A stretch of DNA of 64,000 nt from Pseudomonas uvaldensis (lineage in GTDB: Bacteria; Pseudomonadota; Gammaproteobacteria; Pseudomonadales; Pseudomonadaceae), in NCBI RefSeq assembly GCF_021271205.1, contig NZ_JAIWKS010000002.1, positions 665,049-729,048 on the forward strand. The letters run 5' to 3'. A program made the translations under genes and the position numbers. This document shows, in pieces, positions 41,965 through 51,612 of this stretch. The stretch's first letter is position 1, and each line of letters opens with the position of its first letter. The notes beneath the pieces are model-generated. The model had not been told where the DNA came from. It did not search any database and saw only the letters and a list, made by a program, of their open reading frames with translations.

Positions 41965-43191
41965 CTAACCTTTGACACAGACCACCTGGCGCAACGTGTG
42001 CAGCACCTCGACCAGCTCACGCTGGGCATGCATGACCTGGTCGATATCCTTGTAGGCCATGGGTATTTCGTCGATCACGGCCTCGTCCTTGCGGCACTCT
42101 ACATGAGCGGTGGCGCGAACCTGATCTTCAACGGTGAAGCGTTTTTTCGCCTGGGTACGACTCATGACCCGCCCTGCGCCATGGCTGCAGGAGCAGAACG
42201 ACTCCTCGTTGCCCAGGCCCCGAACGATAAAACTCTTGGCGCCCATCGAGCCGGGAATGATCCCCAGCTCGCCTTTGTGCGCTGACACCGCGCCCTTGCG
42301 GGTCACCAGGACGTCGCGCCCGAAATGCCGTTCCTTCTGCACATAATTGTGATGGCAATTGACGGCTTCCAGCGCCACGTCGAACGGCTTGCGGATGACC
42401 TGGCGGGTGGCGTGTATCACCGCGTCCATCATCAGTGCGCGATTCTGACGGGCGAAATCCTGGGCCCACCCCACCGCCTGGACATAATCGTCGAAATGTC
42501 GGCTTCCCTCTTCGAAATACGCCAGGTCGCGGTCCGGCAGATTGGCAAGGTGCTGGCGCATATCGGCTTGGGCCAATTGAATGAACAAGTTGCCAATGGC
42601 ATTACCCACGCCGCGCGAGCCGCTGTGCAACATGAACCAGACCCGGTTGGCCTCATCCAGGCAGACCTCGATGAAATGGTTACCGGAACCCAGGGTGCCA
42701 AGGTGCTGACGATGATTGGTCTTGGTCAGCTTCGGGTACTTGTCGGTGATCGCCTTGAACCGCTCGGCCAGCGCGGCCCACGCTCTGTCGGTCTGTTGTG
42801 GAACGCTGTTCCATGCACCTTTGTCCCGCCCACCCTGACTGACGGTACGCCCATGGGGCACGGCTTTTTCAATGGCGCTGCGCAAACCGTGGAGGTTATC
42901 CGGGAGATCGGCAGCCGTAAGCGAGGTTCTGGCGGCGATCATGCCGCAGCCGATATCCACCCCGACGGCAGCGGGGATGATTGCGCCCACGGTGGGGATC
43001 ACACTGCCAATGGTCGAGCCTTTACCCAGATGCACATCGGGCATTACCGCCAAGTGTTTGAAGATGAATGGCATCTTCGCTGTGTTCATGAGTTGCTGGC
43101 GGGCTTCGGCTTCCACTGGCACCCCCTGGGTCCAAAGCTTGACGGGCTTGCCGTTGGCGACTTCCAGCAGTTCGTAGGTGCTCTTTTGCAT
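41965..43191 (-). CDS. rtcB: RNA-splicing ligase RtcB
   Basis: A 408-residue GTP/Mn2+-dependent ligase joining 2',3'-cyclic phosphate (or 3'-phosphate) and 5'-OH RNA ends. Signature motifs: KMPFIFKHLAVMPDVHLGKGSTIGSVIPT, VGVDIGCGM (metal-binding Cys), GSGNHFIE, MLHSGSRGVG, NCHHNY and CSCSHGAGRVMSR, with the guanylylated His. The start at ATG 43189-43191 gives the same length as E. coli RtcB; a GTG 13 codons upstream is less likely. No rtcA or rtcR is seen beside it. The unknown 209-aa gene follows. Confidence 0.95.
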   Translation of the reverse strand: MQKSTYELLEVANGKPVKLWTQGVPVEAEARQQLMNTAKMPFIFKHLAVMPDVHLGKGSTIGSVIPTVGAIIPAAVGVDIGCGMIAARTSLTAADLPDNLHGLRSAIEKAVPHGRTVSQGGRDKGAWNSVPQQTDRAWAALAERFKAITDKYPKLTKTNHRQHLGTLGSGNHFIEVCLDEANRVWFMLHSGSRGVGNAIGNLFIQLAQADMRQHLANLPDRDLAYFEEGSRHFDDYVQAVGWAQDFARQNRALMMDAVIHATRQVIRKPFDVALEAVNCHHNYVQKERHFGRDVLVTRKGAVSAHKGELGIIPGSMGAKSFIVRGLGNEESFCSCSHGAGRVMSRTQAKKRFTVEDQVRATAHVECRKDEAVIDEIPMAYKDIDQVMHAQRELVEVLHTLRQVVCVKG

Positions 43192-43445
43192 GATTCGGAT
43201 TCTGTCGTTGGCCTTCCACGAGTTTGACACGGGTCATGAAGGCAGATTCAGGGCAATTGTTGTCCAGATGAAATTGCAGCCACGGTAACGGACTTATTCG
43301 GCGCAAAATTGATCCCATGATTTGAGGAGTGTCCCGAGCGGTGCCAGACGGCGTCACTCCAGGGATTTCAATAGAGCGTGAAACCGTTGCCCCAAGAGGG
43401 CAGAAATTGCGCATCATAGGCGCCGTCCGCTCAAGGGAGATTTAC

Positions 43446-44297
43446 ATGCGTGCCATTCCATCCGCCATGCGTCTGGTCGTGCTGTCGCTCGGCCTGGCAT
43501 TCGCCGTCGGGGCCACCGCCACCGAAGAGACGCAACTGGTCGAGTCCATCAATCTCTACCGCAGCCAGTCCCAGAGCTGCGCCGGCCAGGCCTCGCTGGA
43601 GCTGCCACCCTTGGCCATGGATTCGCGGTTGATCCTGTCGGCCAACGGCATCGGCGACCTGCAGCAAGCACTGGCGCGGGCAGCCTATCCGATGGTCAAT
43701 GTGCAGGCCATCAGCCTGTCGGGGCCGCGGGATGCCCAAGCGGCGATGAAAGCCGTGCAGGAGAGTTTCTGTCAGGTAGTGCTCGACCCGCAGTTCGTCG
43801 ACATCGGGGTCAGTCGCATGGACCGCGAATGGCGCATCGTGCTGGCGCGCCCGCTGTTGTCGGCGCGTTTAGGTGATTGGCAGGCCGAGGGCCAGAAACT
43901 GCTGAAGTTGATCAACAGCGCCCGCGCACAACCGCGCCGCTGCGGCACCGAAGCCTTCGCGGCCACGACACCGCTGTCGTGGAACGCCACTCTGGCCCTC
44001 GCTGGCGTGACCCATGCCCGCGCCATGGCCAACAACAACTTCTTCGACCACAAGGACCGCGACGGTCGCACGCCCGGGGACCGAGCCGAACTGGCTGGCT
44101 ACCTTGGCCAACTGATCGGCGAAAACATCGCCGCCGGCCAGGACACCGCCCTCAAGGTGGTGGACGGCTGGCTGGCAAGCCCAGGGCACTGCGCCAACCT
44201 GATGAACCCGCAGTACCGCGAGCTGGGCGCCGGTTATGCCATGGACCCGAAAAGTGATGCGGGGATTTACTGGACGGCGATGTTTGGTACCCAGTAG
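43446..44297 (+). CDS. Secreted CAP-domain (SCP/YkwD-like) protein
   Basis: A 283-residue exported protein. After a signal peptide (MRLVVLSLGLAFAVGATA), residues about 25-145 form a region that begins like a CAP domain (ETQLVESINLYRSQSQSCAG, then MDSRLILSANGIGDLQQALARAAYP) but lacks the conserved His/Glu motifs. The C-terminal half is a full CAP domain: LLKLINSARAQPRRCG, LSWNATLALAGVTHARAMANNNFFDHKDRDGRTPGDRAELAGY, IGENIAAGQ, VVDGWLASPGHCANLMNPQYRELGAGYA. Role unknown. ATG at 43446 with GGGAG; divergent from rtcB. Confidence 0.9.
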   Translation: MRAIPSAMRLVVLSLGLAFAVGATATEETQLVESINLYRSQSQSCAGQASLELPPLAMDSRLILSANGIGDLQQALARAAYPMVNVQAISLSGPRDAQAAMKAVQESFCQVVLDPQFVDIGVSRMDREWRIVLARPLLSARLGDWQAEGQKLLKLINSARAQPRRCGTEAFAATTPLSWNATLALAGVTHARAMANNNFFDHKDRDGRTPGDRAELAGYLGQLIGENIAAGQDTALKVVDGWLASPGHCANLMNPQYRELGAGYAMDPKSDAGIYWTAMFGTQ

Positions 44298-44330
44298 GCG
44301 AAAAATTTGTAGCGAGAGGAATCGATTTGT

Positions 44331-44349
44331 CGGGCCGCGTTGCGGCCCG
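44331..44349. terminator. GC-rich hairpin after the CAP-domain gene
   Basis: CGGGCCGC pairs with GCGGCCCG around GTT, 34 bp after the stop. There is no U-run; it is probably a terminator helper or repeat remnant. Confidence 0.45.
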
Positions 44350-44573
44350 GACGTTACAGGCGGAGATGCGAATAATCACCGGGGACAGAAGGCTACACCC
44401 ATCGGAGAGCACGACCGACCCAAGCGCCACAGTTCTGCTGGCTCCTATATATATTTATACTTCAAAAATAATATTCCGATTAGATATCAAGAACTGTAAA
44501 TCTTGACAGTAGGAACAGCGCTTTAGTTCAATCATTATTTTCCTGCGTCAACTCGCAAACCGAGGAAAATAAA

Positions 44574-44792
44574 ATGAGCACGGAATATGGCTATACAGCC
44601 CATGCAGTGGGCGGCACACATAACTCTGGCCATGGACACATTACCGCAAACTCTATAGAAGAGGCGGTACAGGCCGTAAAAGATAAATATATGGAAAGCC
44701 ACGGAGTGGAAGTAAAGGTTACGTTAACCCTACTTAAATTTGTAGCAGAGGGTGAGATGCCACAAATTGTAAAGGTAGTTGAAAGAGCGTGA
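44574..44792 (+). CDS. Small AT-rich orphan protein
   Basis: A 72-residue protein, MSTEYGYTAHAVGG..., with a histidine/glycine-rich start (THNSGHGHITA), a helix (SIEEAVQAVKDKYMESHG) and strands (VEVKVTLTLLKFV). It has a good ribosome site (GAGGAAAATAAA before ATG). Codon use and local base composition are clearly more A/T-rich than all neighbours, suggesting recent acquisition. No family recognised. It is isolated between the CAP gene and a strong bidirectional terminator. Confidence 0.7.
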   Translation: MSTEYGYTAHAVGGTHNSGHGHITANSIEEAVQAVKDKYMESHGVEVKVTLTLLKFVAEGEMPQIVKVVERA

Positions 44793-44927
44793 CAAAAAGC
44801 ATCCTCAATGAGGATCGGGCATGGGTCTTTTTGATTTCACATATATCGCATCGATGGAACATTACGGAGAAAAGCATAGAAGCCAACTTCTGAAATAGCT
44901 CAGAACATTGACTCAATACTGAGCAGT

Positions 44928-44961
44928 AAAAATCCGGAATCCTTATGGATTCCGGATTTTT
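44928..44961. terminator. Bidirectional intrinsic terminator
   Basis: AAAAATCCGGAATCC and GGATTCCGGATTTTT pair perfectly around TTAT, giving a 15-bp palindrome whose ends serve as U-runs in both directions. It would end the small plus-strand gene and the minus-strand mqo transcript. Confidence 0.9.
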
Positions 44962-44964
44962 GGA

Positions 44965-44990
44965 ACTTCAGGATTGATGAATCCTGAAGT
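44965..44990. repeat. Second perfect hairpin next to the terminator
   Basis: ACTTCAGGATT and AATCCTGAAGT pair over 11 bp around GATG, three bases after the terminator above. There is no U-run; it may be a backup hairpin protecting the mqo mRNA end. Confidence 0.7.
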
Positions 44991-45039
44991 GAACAGCATT
45001 GCACATAGAGCGCTGTTACTTTACCTCACAGAGCGAGGT

Positions 45040-46683
45040 TTACAGCGCCATATCGGCCGCCGGGTTGCTTTCGCGGGCAGCAGCGGGCTTGGCCGGAACC
45101 ACGGCAGCGCCTGGCTTGCCGATGGCCGGCGGCGGGTCCAGTTGCAGGACTTCGCTGGTGTAAGCCCATTCCTGAGCCACACGCTCGGGGCTGTCGTTGA
45201 GCTTGGTGCCGTAGCTCGGCACGATCTGACGCAGTTTTTCCTGCCAGGCCGGGGTGGCAACCTTGTCCTTGAAGACCTTTTCGAGCACGGTCAGCATGAT
45301 CGGCGCGGCAGTCGAGGCGCCTGGCGAGGCACCCAGCAGGCCGGCGATACTGCCATCCTGGGAAGCGACCACTTCGGTGCCGAGTTTCAGGACGCCGCCC
45401 TTCTCTTCGTCACGCTTGATGATCTGCACACGCTGGCCGGCTTGCCACAGGCGCCAGTCTTCCTGCTTGGCCTCGGGGAAGTATTCCTTCAGGGCGTTGA
45501 AACGGTCTTCGTCCGACAGCATCAGTTGACCGGCCAGGTACTCGACCAGCGGGTACTGTTCGATACCGACCTTGGTCATTGGCCACACGTTGTGGGTGGT
45601 GGTGCTGGTCAGCAGGTCGAAGTACGAGCCGTTCTTGAGAAACTTGGTGGAGAACGTCGCGAACGGGCCAAACAGGATGACACGCTTGCCATCGAGCACG
45701 CGGGTATCGAGGTGCGGAACCGACATCGGCGGCGCGCCAACCGAAGCCTTGCCATAGGCCTTGGCCAGGTGCAGCTGGGCGACAGTGGGGTTTTCGGTCA
45801 CCAGGAACGAACCGCCCACTGGGAAACCTGCGTATTCACGGGCTTCCGGAATGTCGGACTTCTGCAGCAGGTGCAGGGCACCGCCGCCAGCGCCGATGAA
45901 GACGAACTTGGCGTCGGTCTCGGTTTCGGTGCCGTCTTTCAGGTTCTTGTACGAAACGCGCCAGGTACCGTCTTCGTTGCGGGTGATCTCTTCCACTTCG
46001 CTGGACAGTTTCAGCGAGAAGTTCGGCTTGGTTTGCAGGTAAGCGGCGAACTGACGGGTGATTTCGCCGAAGTTCACGTCGGTACCCAGGGGACTCCAGG
46101 TGGCTGCCACCTTCTGGCTCGGATCGCGCCCTTGCATCATCAGTGGAACCCACTTGCTGATCTGCGCAGGGTCTTCGGAGTACTGCATGCCGGCGAACAA
46201 AGGGCTGGCCTGGAGCGCTTCATAGCGTTTCTTCAGGAAGGCGATGTTCTCGTCGCCCCACAGGAAGCTCATGTGCGGTGTGGAATTGATGAACGAGCGC
46301 GGGTTCTTCAGCACACCCTGCTTGACCTGCCAGGACCAGAACTGACGGGAGATCTGGAAGGCTTCGTTGATTTCGATGGCCTTGGAGATGTCGACCTTGC
46401 CGTTCTTGTCTTCCGGCGTGTAGTTCAGCTCGGCAAGCGCGGAGTGACCCGTACCGGCGTTGTTCCAGCCGTTGGAGCTTTCTTCCGCAACACCGTCCAG
46501 GCGCTCGACCATTTCCATGGTCCAGCCCGGCTCCAGCTCATTGAGCCAAACGCCGAGTGTCGAGCTCATGATGCCCCCACCAATGAGCAGGACATCTACT
46601 TTTTTTGGCTCGGCGGCGTGCGTGGTCGCAAGACCCATCGCCATCGCCAGGCCCAGCAGCGCCGTGTGTGTTTTCTTCAACAT
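45040..46683 (-). CDS. mqo: Malate:quinone oxidoreductase
   Basis: A 547-residue FAD enzyme oxidising malate to oxaloacetate with electrons passed to quinone at the inner membrane. Signal-like N-terminus [23 protein letters not shown] motif [25 protein letters not shown], then [30 protein letters not shown] and [21 protein letters not shown], all typical of MQO. ATG at 46681-46683 (MLKKTHT) with AGGGA upstream. The leader suggests a membrane-associated form common in pseudomonads. It is a single-gene unit. Confidence 0.95.
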   Translation of the reverse strand: MLKKTHTALLGLAMAMGLATTHAAEPKKVDVLLIGGGIMSSTLGVWLNELEPGWTMEMVERLDGVAEESSNGWNNAGTGHSALAELNYTPEDKNGKVDISKAIEINEAFQISRQFWSWQVKQGVLKNPRSFINSTPHMSFLWGDENIAFLKKRYEALQASPLFAGMQYSEDPAQISKWVPLMMQGRDPSQKVAATWSPLGTDVNFGEITRQFAAYLQTKPNFSLKLSSEVEEITRNEDGTWRVSYKNLKDGTETETDAKFVFIGAGGGALHLLQKSDIPEAREYAGFPVGGSFLVTENPTVAQLHLAKAYGKASVGAPPMSVPHLDTRVLDGKRVILFGPFATFSTKFLKNGSYFDLLTSTTTHNVWPMTKVGIEQYPLVEYLAGQLMLSDEDRFNALKEYFPEAKQEDWRLWQAGQRVQIIKRDEEKGGVLKLGTEVVASQDGSIAGLLGASPGASTAAPIMLTVLEKVFKDKVATPAWQEKLRQIVPSYGTKLNDSPERVAQEWAYTSEVLQLDPPPAIGKPGAAVVPAKPAAARESNPAADMAL

Positions 46684-47070
46684 GTGTGTATCCCTAGGAT
46701 GGAACGCCATTCCGCCCCCCGGTCCTGTTCAATGATAGACCACGCCCATGGCCGGCAACGCCAGCGTGTCTGGTTCGAATGGACTGGAGGATGGACCTAC
46801 AGGGCCGCGCTACAGCGGCCTCGGTTTATGTCTCTCCGGCACTGACTTCTTGTAGGTCTTGGCTTCAGCTGGGTGAGGGACACTGCAAAACGGTCTTGAT
46901 CGGGTCTGGCCTGGCCGTGCCCGATTGTCGCAGCGGGGGGAGTTTACATAATGAAACAAGCAGACCGAAGCCTCTTTTTCATATTCCTGACAAAAGCACT
47001 GGGTAAATTGAGGCAATTTGATGGCCCCGATGGGCTCCCCTCGACGCGGGAGCCACGGGAATCTTGCCAT
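46684..47070. other. Intergenic region upstream of mqo
   Basis: This 387-bp stretch holds no gene I can support. A hairpin GGCTCCC/GGGAGCC at 47034-47054 follows the DUF1624-type gene and may end it. The mqo promoter should lie here, but I cannot place it with confidence. Confidence 0.5.
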
Positions 47071-48276
47071 TCAGAAGTATTTCAGAACCGTGATATCACG
47101 ACGTCGTTGTTTGAGCTCTGCGAACCAGCGCGTCGGGAAAAACAGCACGACACCCAGCAGCACGCTCCACAGCCATACCATCGGCAGATGGTCGAAGCCG
47201 TAGTAGGCGCCCTGGTTGGTACCCCAGATCGCGACCGCCATCAGGTACAGCGCCTTGAGCACGTAAAGGTGCAGCAGATAGAAAAACATCGGCGCGCCGC
47301 CATAAATCGCCAACAGCGCAATGACGCCCCGTTGCTGGGCTTTCTCGAAAAGCGCCAGCAGAATCAGGCCCACGCCCAGGGTCGGCAGCAGGAACATCAG
47401 CGAGGGCGGATATTTCGTCGCGCTCATGAAGCTCATGACGGTGCGCAGCGCATCGCCGGTCTGGACCCAGGGCTTGTCGCCATAGACGTTCAGGTAGCGG
47501 ATGCAGACGAAGGCCAGCAACAGTCCGAGGCCAACCTGTAGCAAGCGACGCAAACGCACGGCCGGCGCCGCCTCTTTGCCGAACCATGGCCCGATGGCCC
47601 AGCCCAGCAGGATTACGCCGATCCACGGCAATACCGGATACGTGGTACGCGCCCGAGTGAACTCGGTGATGTCGATGAATGCGCGCTGGTGAAGAATCGA
47701 CCAGGGGACGAAGAACGGTGAATCCGGGCCCAGCACCACGCCATCGAGGAGGTTGTGGCCGGCGACGATGGCCACGCCGAGGACGATCAACCAGCTGCGC
47801 TTGAGATGCAGCAAGGCGGCCAGGACGATCATGCAGATGCCAATGCACCAGATCACCTGCAACCACAGTGTCTTGGGCGGGAATTCGGCGTTCCAGGCGA
47901 AACACACGAAGGTGACTTCCAGGAACACCAGGAACAGGCCACGTTTGAGCAGAAACAGCGAGGTCTCGCCGGCGGTGTGCTTCTGGCTGTAGAGCCAGGC
48001 CGACAAACCGGTCAGAAAAATGAACACGGGGGCGCAAAGCGTGCTGAGCAGACGCGTGAAATACAGGTCCGGCGAAACGCTCAGCGCATCGATGGGGTCC
48101 GTGACCTGACGGTGCAGCAAGAAGGTCTCGCGGACGTGATCCACCAGCATCAGCAGCATGACGAAACCGCGCAGGGCGTCGATGGCGAGCATGCGGACAT
48201 TGGTCGTTACAGCGGGGGTTGCAAGCGCAGGCGCACGGACGCCGGACGGGCTCGTCACGCTTGAAGGTAGGCTCAT
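47071..48276 (-). CDS. DUF1624 / heparan-alpha-glucosaminide N-acetyltransferase-like membrane protein
   Basis: A 401-residue polytopic inner-membrane protein with about ten hydrophobic segments. The N-terminal RMLAIDALRGFVMLLMLVDHVRETFLLHRQV, with the conserved DALRG and DH, and LCAPVFIFLTGLSAWLYSQKH are typical of the DUF1624/acyltransferase-like family; GGAPMFFYLLHLYVLKALYLM is near the end. The family may transfer acyl groups across the membrane; the substrate is unknown. ATG at 48274-48276 (MSLPSSV) with a weak GAG site. It lies 140 bp downstream of macB on the same strand; a link to the peptide cluster is possible but unproven. Confidence 0.85.
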   Translation of the reverse strand: MSLPSSVTSPSGVRAPALATPAVTTNVRMLAIDALRGFVMLLMLVDHVRETFLLHRQVTDPIDALSVSPDLYFTRLLSTLCAPVFIFLTGLSAWLYSQKHTAGETSLFLLKRGLFLVFLEVTFVCFAWNAEFPPKTLWLQVIWCIGICMIVLAALLHLKRSWLIVLGVAIVAGHNLLDGVVLGPDSPFFVPWSILHQRAFIDITEFTRARTTYPVLPWIGVILLGWAIGPWFGKEAAPAVRLRRLLQVGLGLLLAFVCIRYLNVYGDKPWVQTGDALRTVMSFMSATKYPPSLMFLLPTLGVGLILLALFEKAQQRGVIALLAIYGGAPMFFYLLHLYVLKALYLMAVAIWGTNQGAYYGFDHLPMVWLWSVLLGVVLFFPTRWFAELKQRRRDITVLKYF

Positions 48277-48416
48277 GGCAGTACTCGGGGTGAAAGTCGT
48301 TGGTCCGCGCAAGGCAGGAATGAGAATGCCTGCCAAACGAAAGCGGATAACATAACACGAAATACCTGTCGCGAGCAGACTCCCCCTGCACTTGAACTGT
48401 GTCCCGCCGATCGTTG

Positions 48417-50378
48417 TCAATCCCGCGCCAGGGCATTGATCGGGTCAAGGCGCGCCGCATTGCGCGCAGGCACGAAGCCGAACACGATGCCGATGACCGT
48501 CGAACAGACGACCGCAGTGATGATCGACCCCATCGAAAACACCATTTGCCATTCCTTGACGAAAATCGAAAACACATAGCCGATGCCGAACGACAAGGCG
48601 ATGCCGATCGTCCCTCCCAGCAGGCACACCATCACCGCCTCCACCAGGAACTGCTGGCGTATATCGGACTGACGGGCCCCGACGGCCATGCGGATGCCGA
48701 TCTCACGGGTGCGTTCGGTCACCGAGACCAGCATGATGTTCATCACCCCGATACCGCCCACCACCAGCGAAATGACGGCGATCAGCGAGAGCAGCAATGC
48801 CAGGGACTGGCTGGTCTTCTGCACCGTCTGCAACACGCTGTCGAGGTTGTAGGTGAAGAAATCCTTGATGCCATGGCGCTGTTCAAGGAGCTTGACGACG
48901 TTATCCTCCACGGCCTTGCTCGGCTGCCCGTCCTTGATTCGTACGGTAATGCTGTCCAGGAAACGCTGGCCCAGCAATCGCCCGGCCGCGGTTTCATAGG
49001 GCATCCAGACATTCAGATTCTTGTTCGTGTTGAAGACACTCTTGCGATCTTCGGTCACACCGATGACCGTGCAAGGCAGATTGTCGATGAGGATCACCTT
49101 GCCCAGCGGATCCGTGTTCGGGCCAAACAGCCGCTGCCGGGTGTTATGGTCGATCACTACCACTTGCGACTGGCGCCGGGCATCGTCTTCGCTGAACTTT
49201 ACCCCCGAGCCGATCTTGATTCCACGCACCTGGAAATAGCTCGAACTCACACCATTGACGGTGGCATTGACGTCGATGTTTTCATAGCGCAACAACAGGT
49301 TGCGCCCCAGGTTGGGGGTCGCGCTGTCGATGTAGTACTGGTCGCTCAGGGCCGTGACATCGGACAGCACCAGGGTTTCGATAGCGGTCGAGCGACTGTC
49401 TCCCCAGTCGGCGCCGGGCATGATCTCGATCGTATTGCTGCCGATCGCTTCGATGTCCTTCAGAACATACTGCTTGACCCCTTCACCAATGGCCACGATC
49501 GAAACCACCGAAGTGATGCCGATGATGATCCCCAGCATGGTCAACAAGGTGCGCATCCGATGAGACACCAGCGCCACCCACGCCATGTTGAACGCCTCGC
49601 TGAACAGCCCGAAGCTGGCAAGCAGGCGGTTCGTCGGCTTGACCCTGGCCGGACGTGCCTGCGGTTGCGCCAGTTCTTCCAGCGGACGCTGGGGGTTGGG
49701 TCGGTCACTGACAATCTCGCCGTCGCGGATCTCGATGATGCGCTGGGCATGGGCGGCCACCTTTTCGTCGTGGGTTACGATGATGACCGTGTGCCCCGCC
49801 GCGTTGAGCTCCAACAGAATTTTCATCACTTCCCGGCCGCTGGCGGTATCCAGTGCACCGGTGGGCTCGTCGGCCAGGATGATCTCGCCGCCATTCATCA
49901 GCGCCCGGGCAATACTCACCCGCTGCTGCTGCCCGCCGGAAAGCTGGCTCGGTCGATTGGCCAAGTGTCCCTCCAGTCCCAGGCGGCCCAGCAGTTCCCC
50001 GGCCCGGCTGTGGCGTTGCGACTCGGCGGCGCCCGCGTAGATGGCCGGCATCTCGACATTGTGCAAGGCACTGAGGTGAGGCAGCAGGTGATAACGCTGG
50101 AAGATGAACCCGAAGTGATCGCGGCGCAGGACCGCCAGCTCATGGTCATCCATCGAACCGGTCTCGCGTCCATCCACCTTGTAACTGCCGGAACTCGGAT
50201 GATCGAGGCAGCCGAGCACATTCATCAGGGTGGATTTACCGGAACCGGAGGCCCCGGTGATCGCCACGATTTCTCCGGCGTTGATCGTCAGGTTGATGTC
50301 CTTGAGCGCTATGAACGCCTTTTCTCCTGCGAGAAAGCTGCGGGTGATCCCCTTGAGTTCCAACAGTGGTCGCGTCAT
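48417..50378 (-). CDS. macB: MacB-type ABC exporter (ATPase-permease fusion)
   Basis: A 653-residue inner-membrane half-transporter that powers tripartite efflux through MacA. ATPase domain (1-230): Walker A AITGASGSGKSTLM, LSGGQQQRVSIARALM, Walker B IILADEPTGALD, and H-loop IIVTHDE. The first TM follows near residue 270 (LLTMLGIIIGITSVVSIVAI), then the large periplasmic MacB domain and three C-terminal TMs (ALLLSLIAVISLVVGGIGVMNIMLVSVTERTREIGIRMAVGA). Two bases separate it from macA. In pseudomonads such pairs next to peptide synthetases export lipopeptides or pyoverdine; no outer-membrane factor is encoded here. Confidence 0.94.
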   Translation of the reverse strand: MTRPLLELKGITRSFLAGEKAFIALKDINLTINAGEIVAITGASGSGKSTLMNVLGCLDHPSSGSYKVDGRETGSMDDHELAVLRRDHFGFIFQRYHLLPHLSALHNVEMPAIYAGAAESQRHSRAGELLGRLGLEGHLANRPSQLSGGQQQRVSIARALMNGGEIILADEPTGALDTASGREVMKILLELNAAGHTVIIVTHDEKVAAHAQRIIEIRDGEIVSDRPNPQRPLEELAQPQARPARVKPTNRLLASFGLFSEAFNMAWVALVSHRMRTLLTMLGIIIGITSVVSIVAIGEGVKQYVLKDIEAIGSNTIEIMPGADWGDSRSTAIETLVLSDVTALSDQYYIDSATPNLGRNLLLRYENIDVNATVNGVSSSYFQVRGIKIGSGVKFSEDDARRQSQVVVIDHNTRQRLFGPNTDPLGKVILIDNLPCTVIGVTEDRKSVFNTNKNLNVWMPYETAAGRLLGQRFLDSITVRIKDGQPSKAVEDNVVKLLEQRHGIKDFFTYNLDSVLQTVQKTSQSLALLLSLIAVISLVVGGIGVMNIMLVSVTERTREIGIRMAVGARQSDIRQQFLVEAVMVCLLGGTIGIALSFGIGYVFSIFVKEWQMVFSMGSIITAVVCSTVIGIVFGFVPARNAARLDPINALARD

Positions 50379-50380
50379 GG

Positions 50381-51532
50381 TCAGGCCCCCGCCACGGCCG
50401 GGGCCGGCTCGCCAATGACGACTTTGTCGCCCTCGGCCAGGCCGTCCTTGATTTCGGCCCGGACATTGTTGTTGATACCGGTTCGCACGTTACGTGGCTG
50501 CGCCTTGCCTTCGGCGTCCAGCACCCGAACTACGTAGCTGCCGTCCTGGTTCTTCGCGCCCAGGGCCGCAACCGGAACCGTCAGCACCGATTTGGCCTTG
50601 TCCAGGACGATACGGACCTGGGCGGTCATCGAGATGCGCAAGCGATGGTCAGGGTTCGGTACGTCGAACAGGCTGTTGTAGAACACCGCGGTGTTCTGCT
50701 TGGGCGTGCCGGCGGTCTGGGTTTCGAGGAAATTCTGCGGCGCCGGCTCGGTGCCTCGCAGGGTGGCGTAGTAGCGTTTCTCCGCTTCACCGAGGATGGT
50801 GAAGTACACCTCCTGCCCGGGCACGATATGGATCACATCGGCTTCGGAGACCTGGGCCTTGACGGTCATGGTGTCCAGGTCGGCCAGCTTGAGCAGCACC
50901 GGCGCCAGTTGCTCGGCAATCACGGTCTGGCCTTCCTGGGTCACAATGCCTACGACATAACCGTCGATGGGGGCCACGATATGGGTATAGGCCAGGTTGA
51001 CCCGTGCCGTTTCCACCTGGATCCGGGCGTCCTTTATCTGGGCATCGAGGGACAGCAGGTTGGCGGCTTCCACCCGGTAGTTGGACTCGGCGGTCTCGTA
51101 CTCCTGCTTGGAAATCGCGTCGTCCGGTTGCAGCACCTTATAGCGCTCGTAAGTGGCTTTGGCGTCCTTGAGCTGGGCCGCGGTGGCTTGCCGGCGCGCC
51201 ATCAGGTTCTCTTCATTGACCTGGGCCTGGCGAAGCGCATTCTGCGCAATCAGCGGGTCGATTTCCGCCAGCCACTGGCCTTTCTTGACCTTGTCACCCA
51301 GTTTGACCTTGAGTGACTTCAACTGGCCCGACACCTGGGCACCGACATCCACCTGCTTGACGCCCTGCAGCGTCCCGGTGGCCAGCACCGCATTCTCGAT
51401 GTCAGTGCGCTCGACCGTGGCGGTCAGGTACTCCGGCGGTTTCCCCGGCGACTGAGCGCTGTAGAAAACCAGGCCGGTCACCACGACCAGGACAAGCACG
51501 ATAGCGATTTTTCGAAACTTCGACTTTTCCAT
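50381..51532 (-). CDS. macA: MacA-type periplasmic adaptor (HlyD/RND MFP family)
   Basis: A 383-residue membrane-fusion protein. An N-terminal anchor (KIAIVLVLVVVTGLVFYSA) is followed by the lipoyl half (DIENAVLATGTLQGVKQVDVGAQVSGQLKSLKVKLGDKVKKGQWLAEID), a coiled-coil hairpin (about 100-170, NALRQAQVNEENLMARRQ), and beta-barrel and membrane-proximal domains ending EIKDGLAEGDKVVIGEPAPAVAGA. The ATG at 51530-51532 (MEKSKF) starts 80 bp after the NRPS stop. It couples MacB to an outer-membrane channel encoded elsewhere, probably to export the NRPS product. Confidence 0.94.
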   Translation of the reverse strand: MEKSKFRKIAIVLVLVVVTGLVFYSAQSPGKPPEYLTATVERTDIENAVLATGTLQGVKQVDVGAQVSGQLKSLKVKLGDKVKKGQWLAEIDPLIAQNALRQAQVNEENLMARRQATAAQLKDAKATYERYKVLQPDDAISKQEYETAESNYRVEAANLLSLDAQIKDARIQVETARVNLAYTHIVAPIDGYVVGIVTQEGQTVIAEQLAPVLLKLADLDTMTVKAQVSEADVIHIVPGQEVYFTILGEAEKRYYATLRGTEPAPQNFLETQTAGTPKQNTAVFYNSLFDVPNPDHRLRISMTAQVRIVLDKAKSVLTVPVAALGAKNQDGSYVVRVLDAEGKAQPRNVRTGINNNVRAEIKDGLAEGDKVVIGEPAPAVAGA

Positions 51533-51612
51533 AAATGACTCTATGTGCGTGTTGAGTTCAGACCCGGCCAGTACGGCACCGGGTTCCAGGTAAGTGCCCC
51601 TGGGGAGCACGG

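Noticed and set aside
43192..43330. Sigma-54 promoter for rtcB (TGGACAACAATTGC on the minus strand)
   Set aside because: GG and GC are separated by 9 rather than 10 bases, the match is poor and no rtcR lies nearby.
44974..50537. Long plus-strand open frames opposite mqo (623 codons) and macB (712 codons)
   Set aside because: Both are antisense shadows of well-supported genes and contain no conserved motifs.
48417..51532. macAB as the pyoverdine PvdRT-OpmQ efflux system
   Set aside because: No opmQ follows, and the neighbouring NRPS ends in tandem thioesterases with Dab and Ser modules, which does not fit the pyoverdine synthetases I know.
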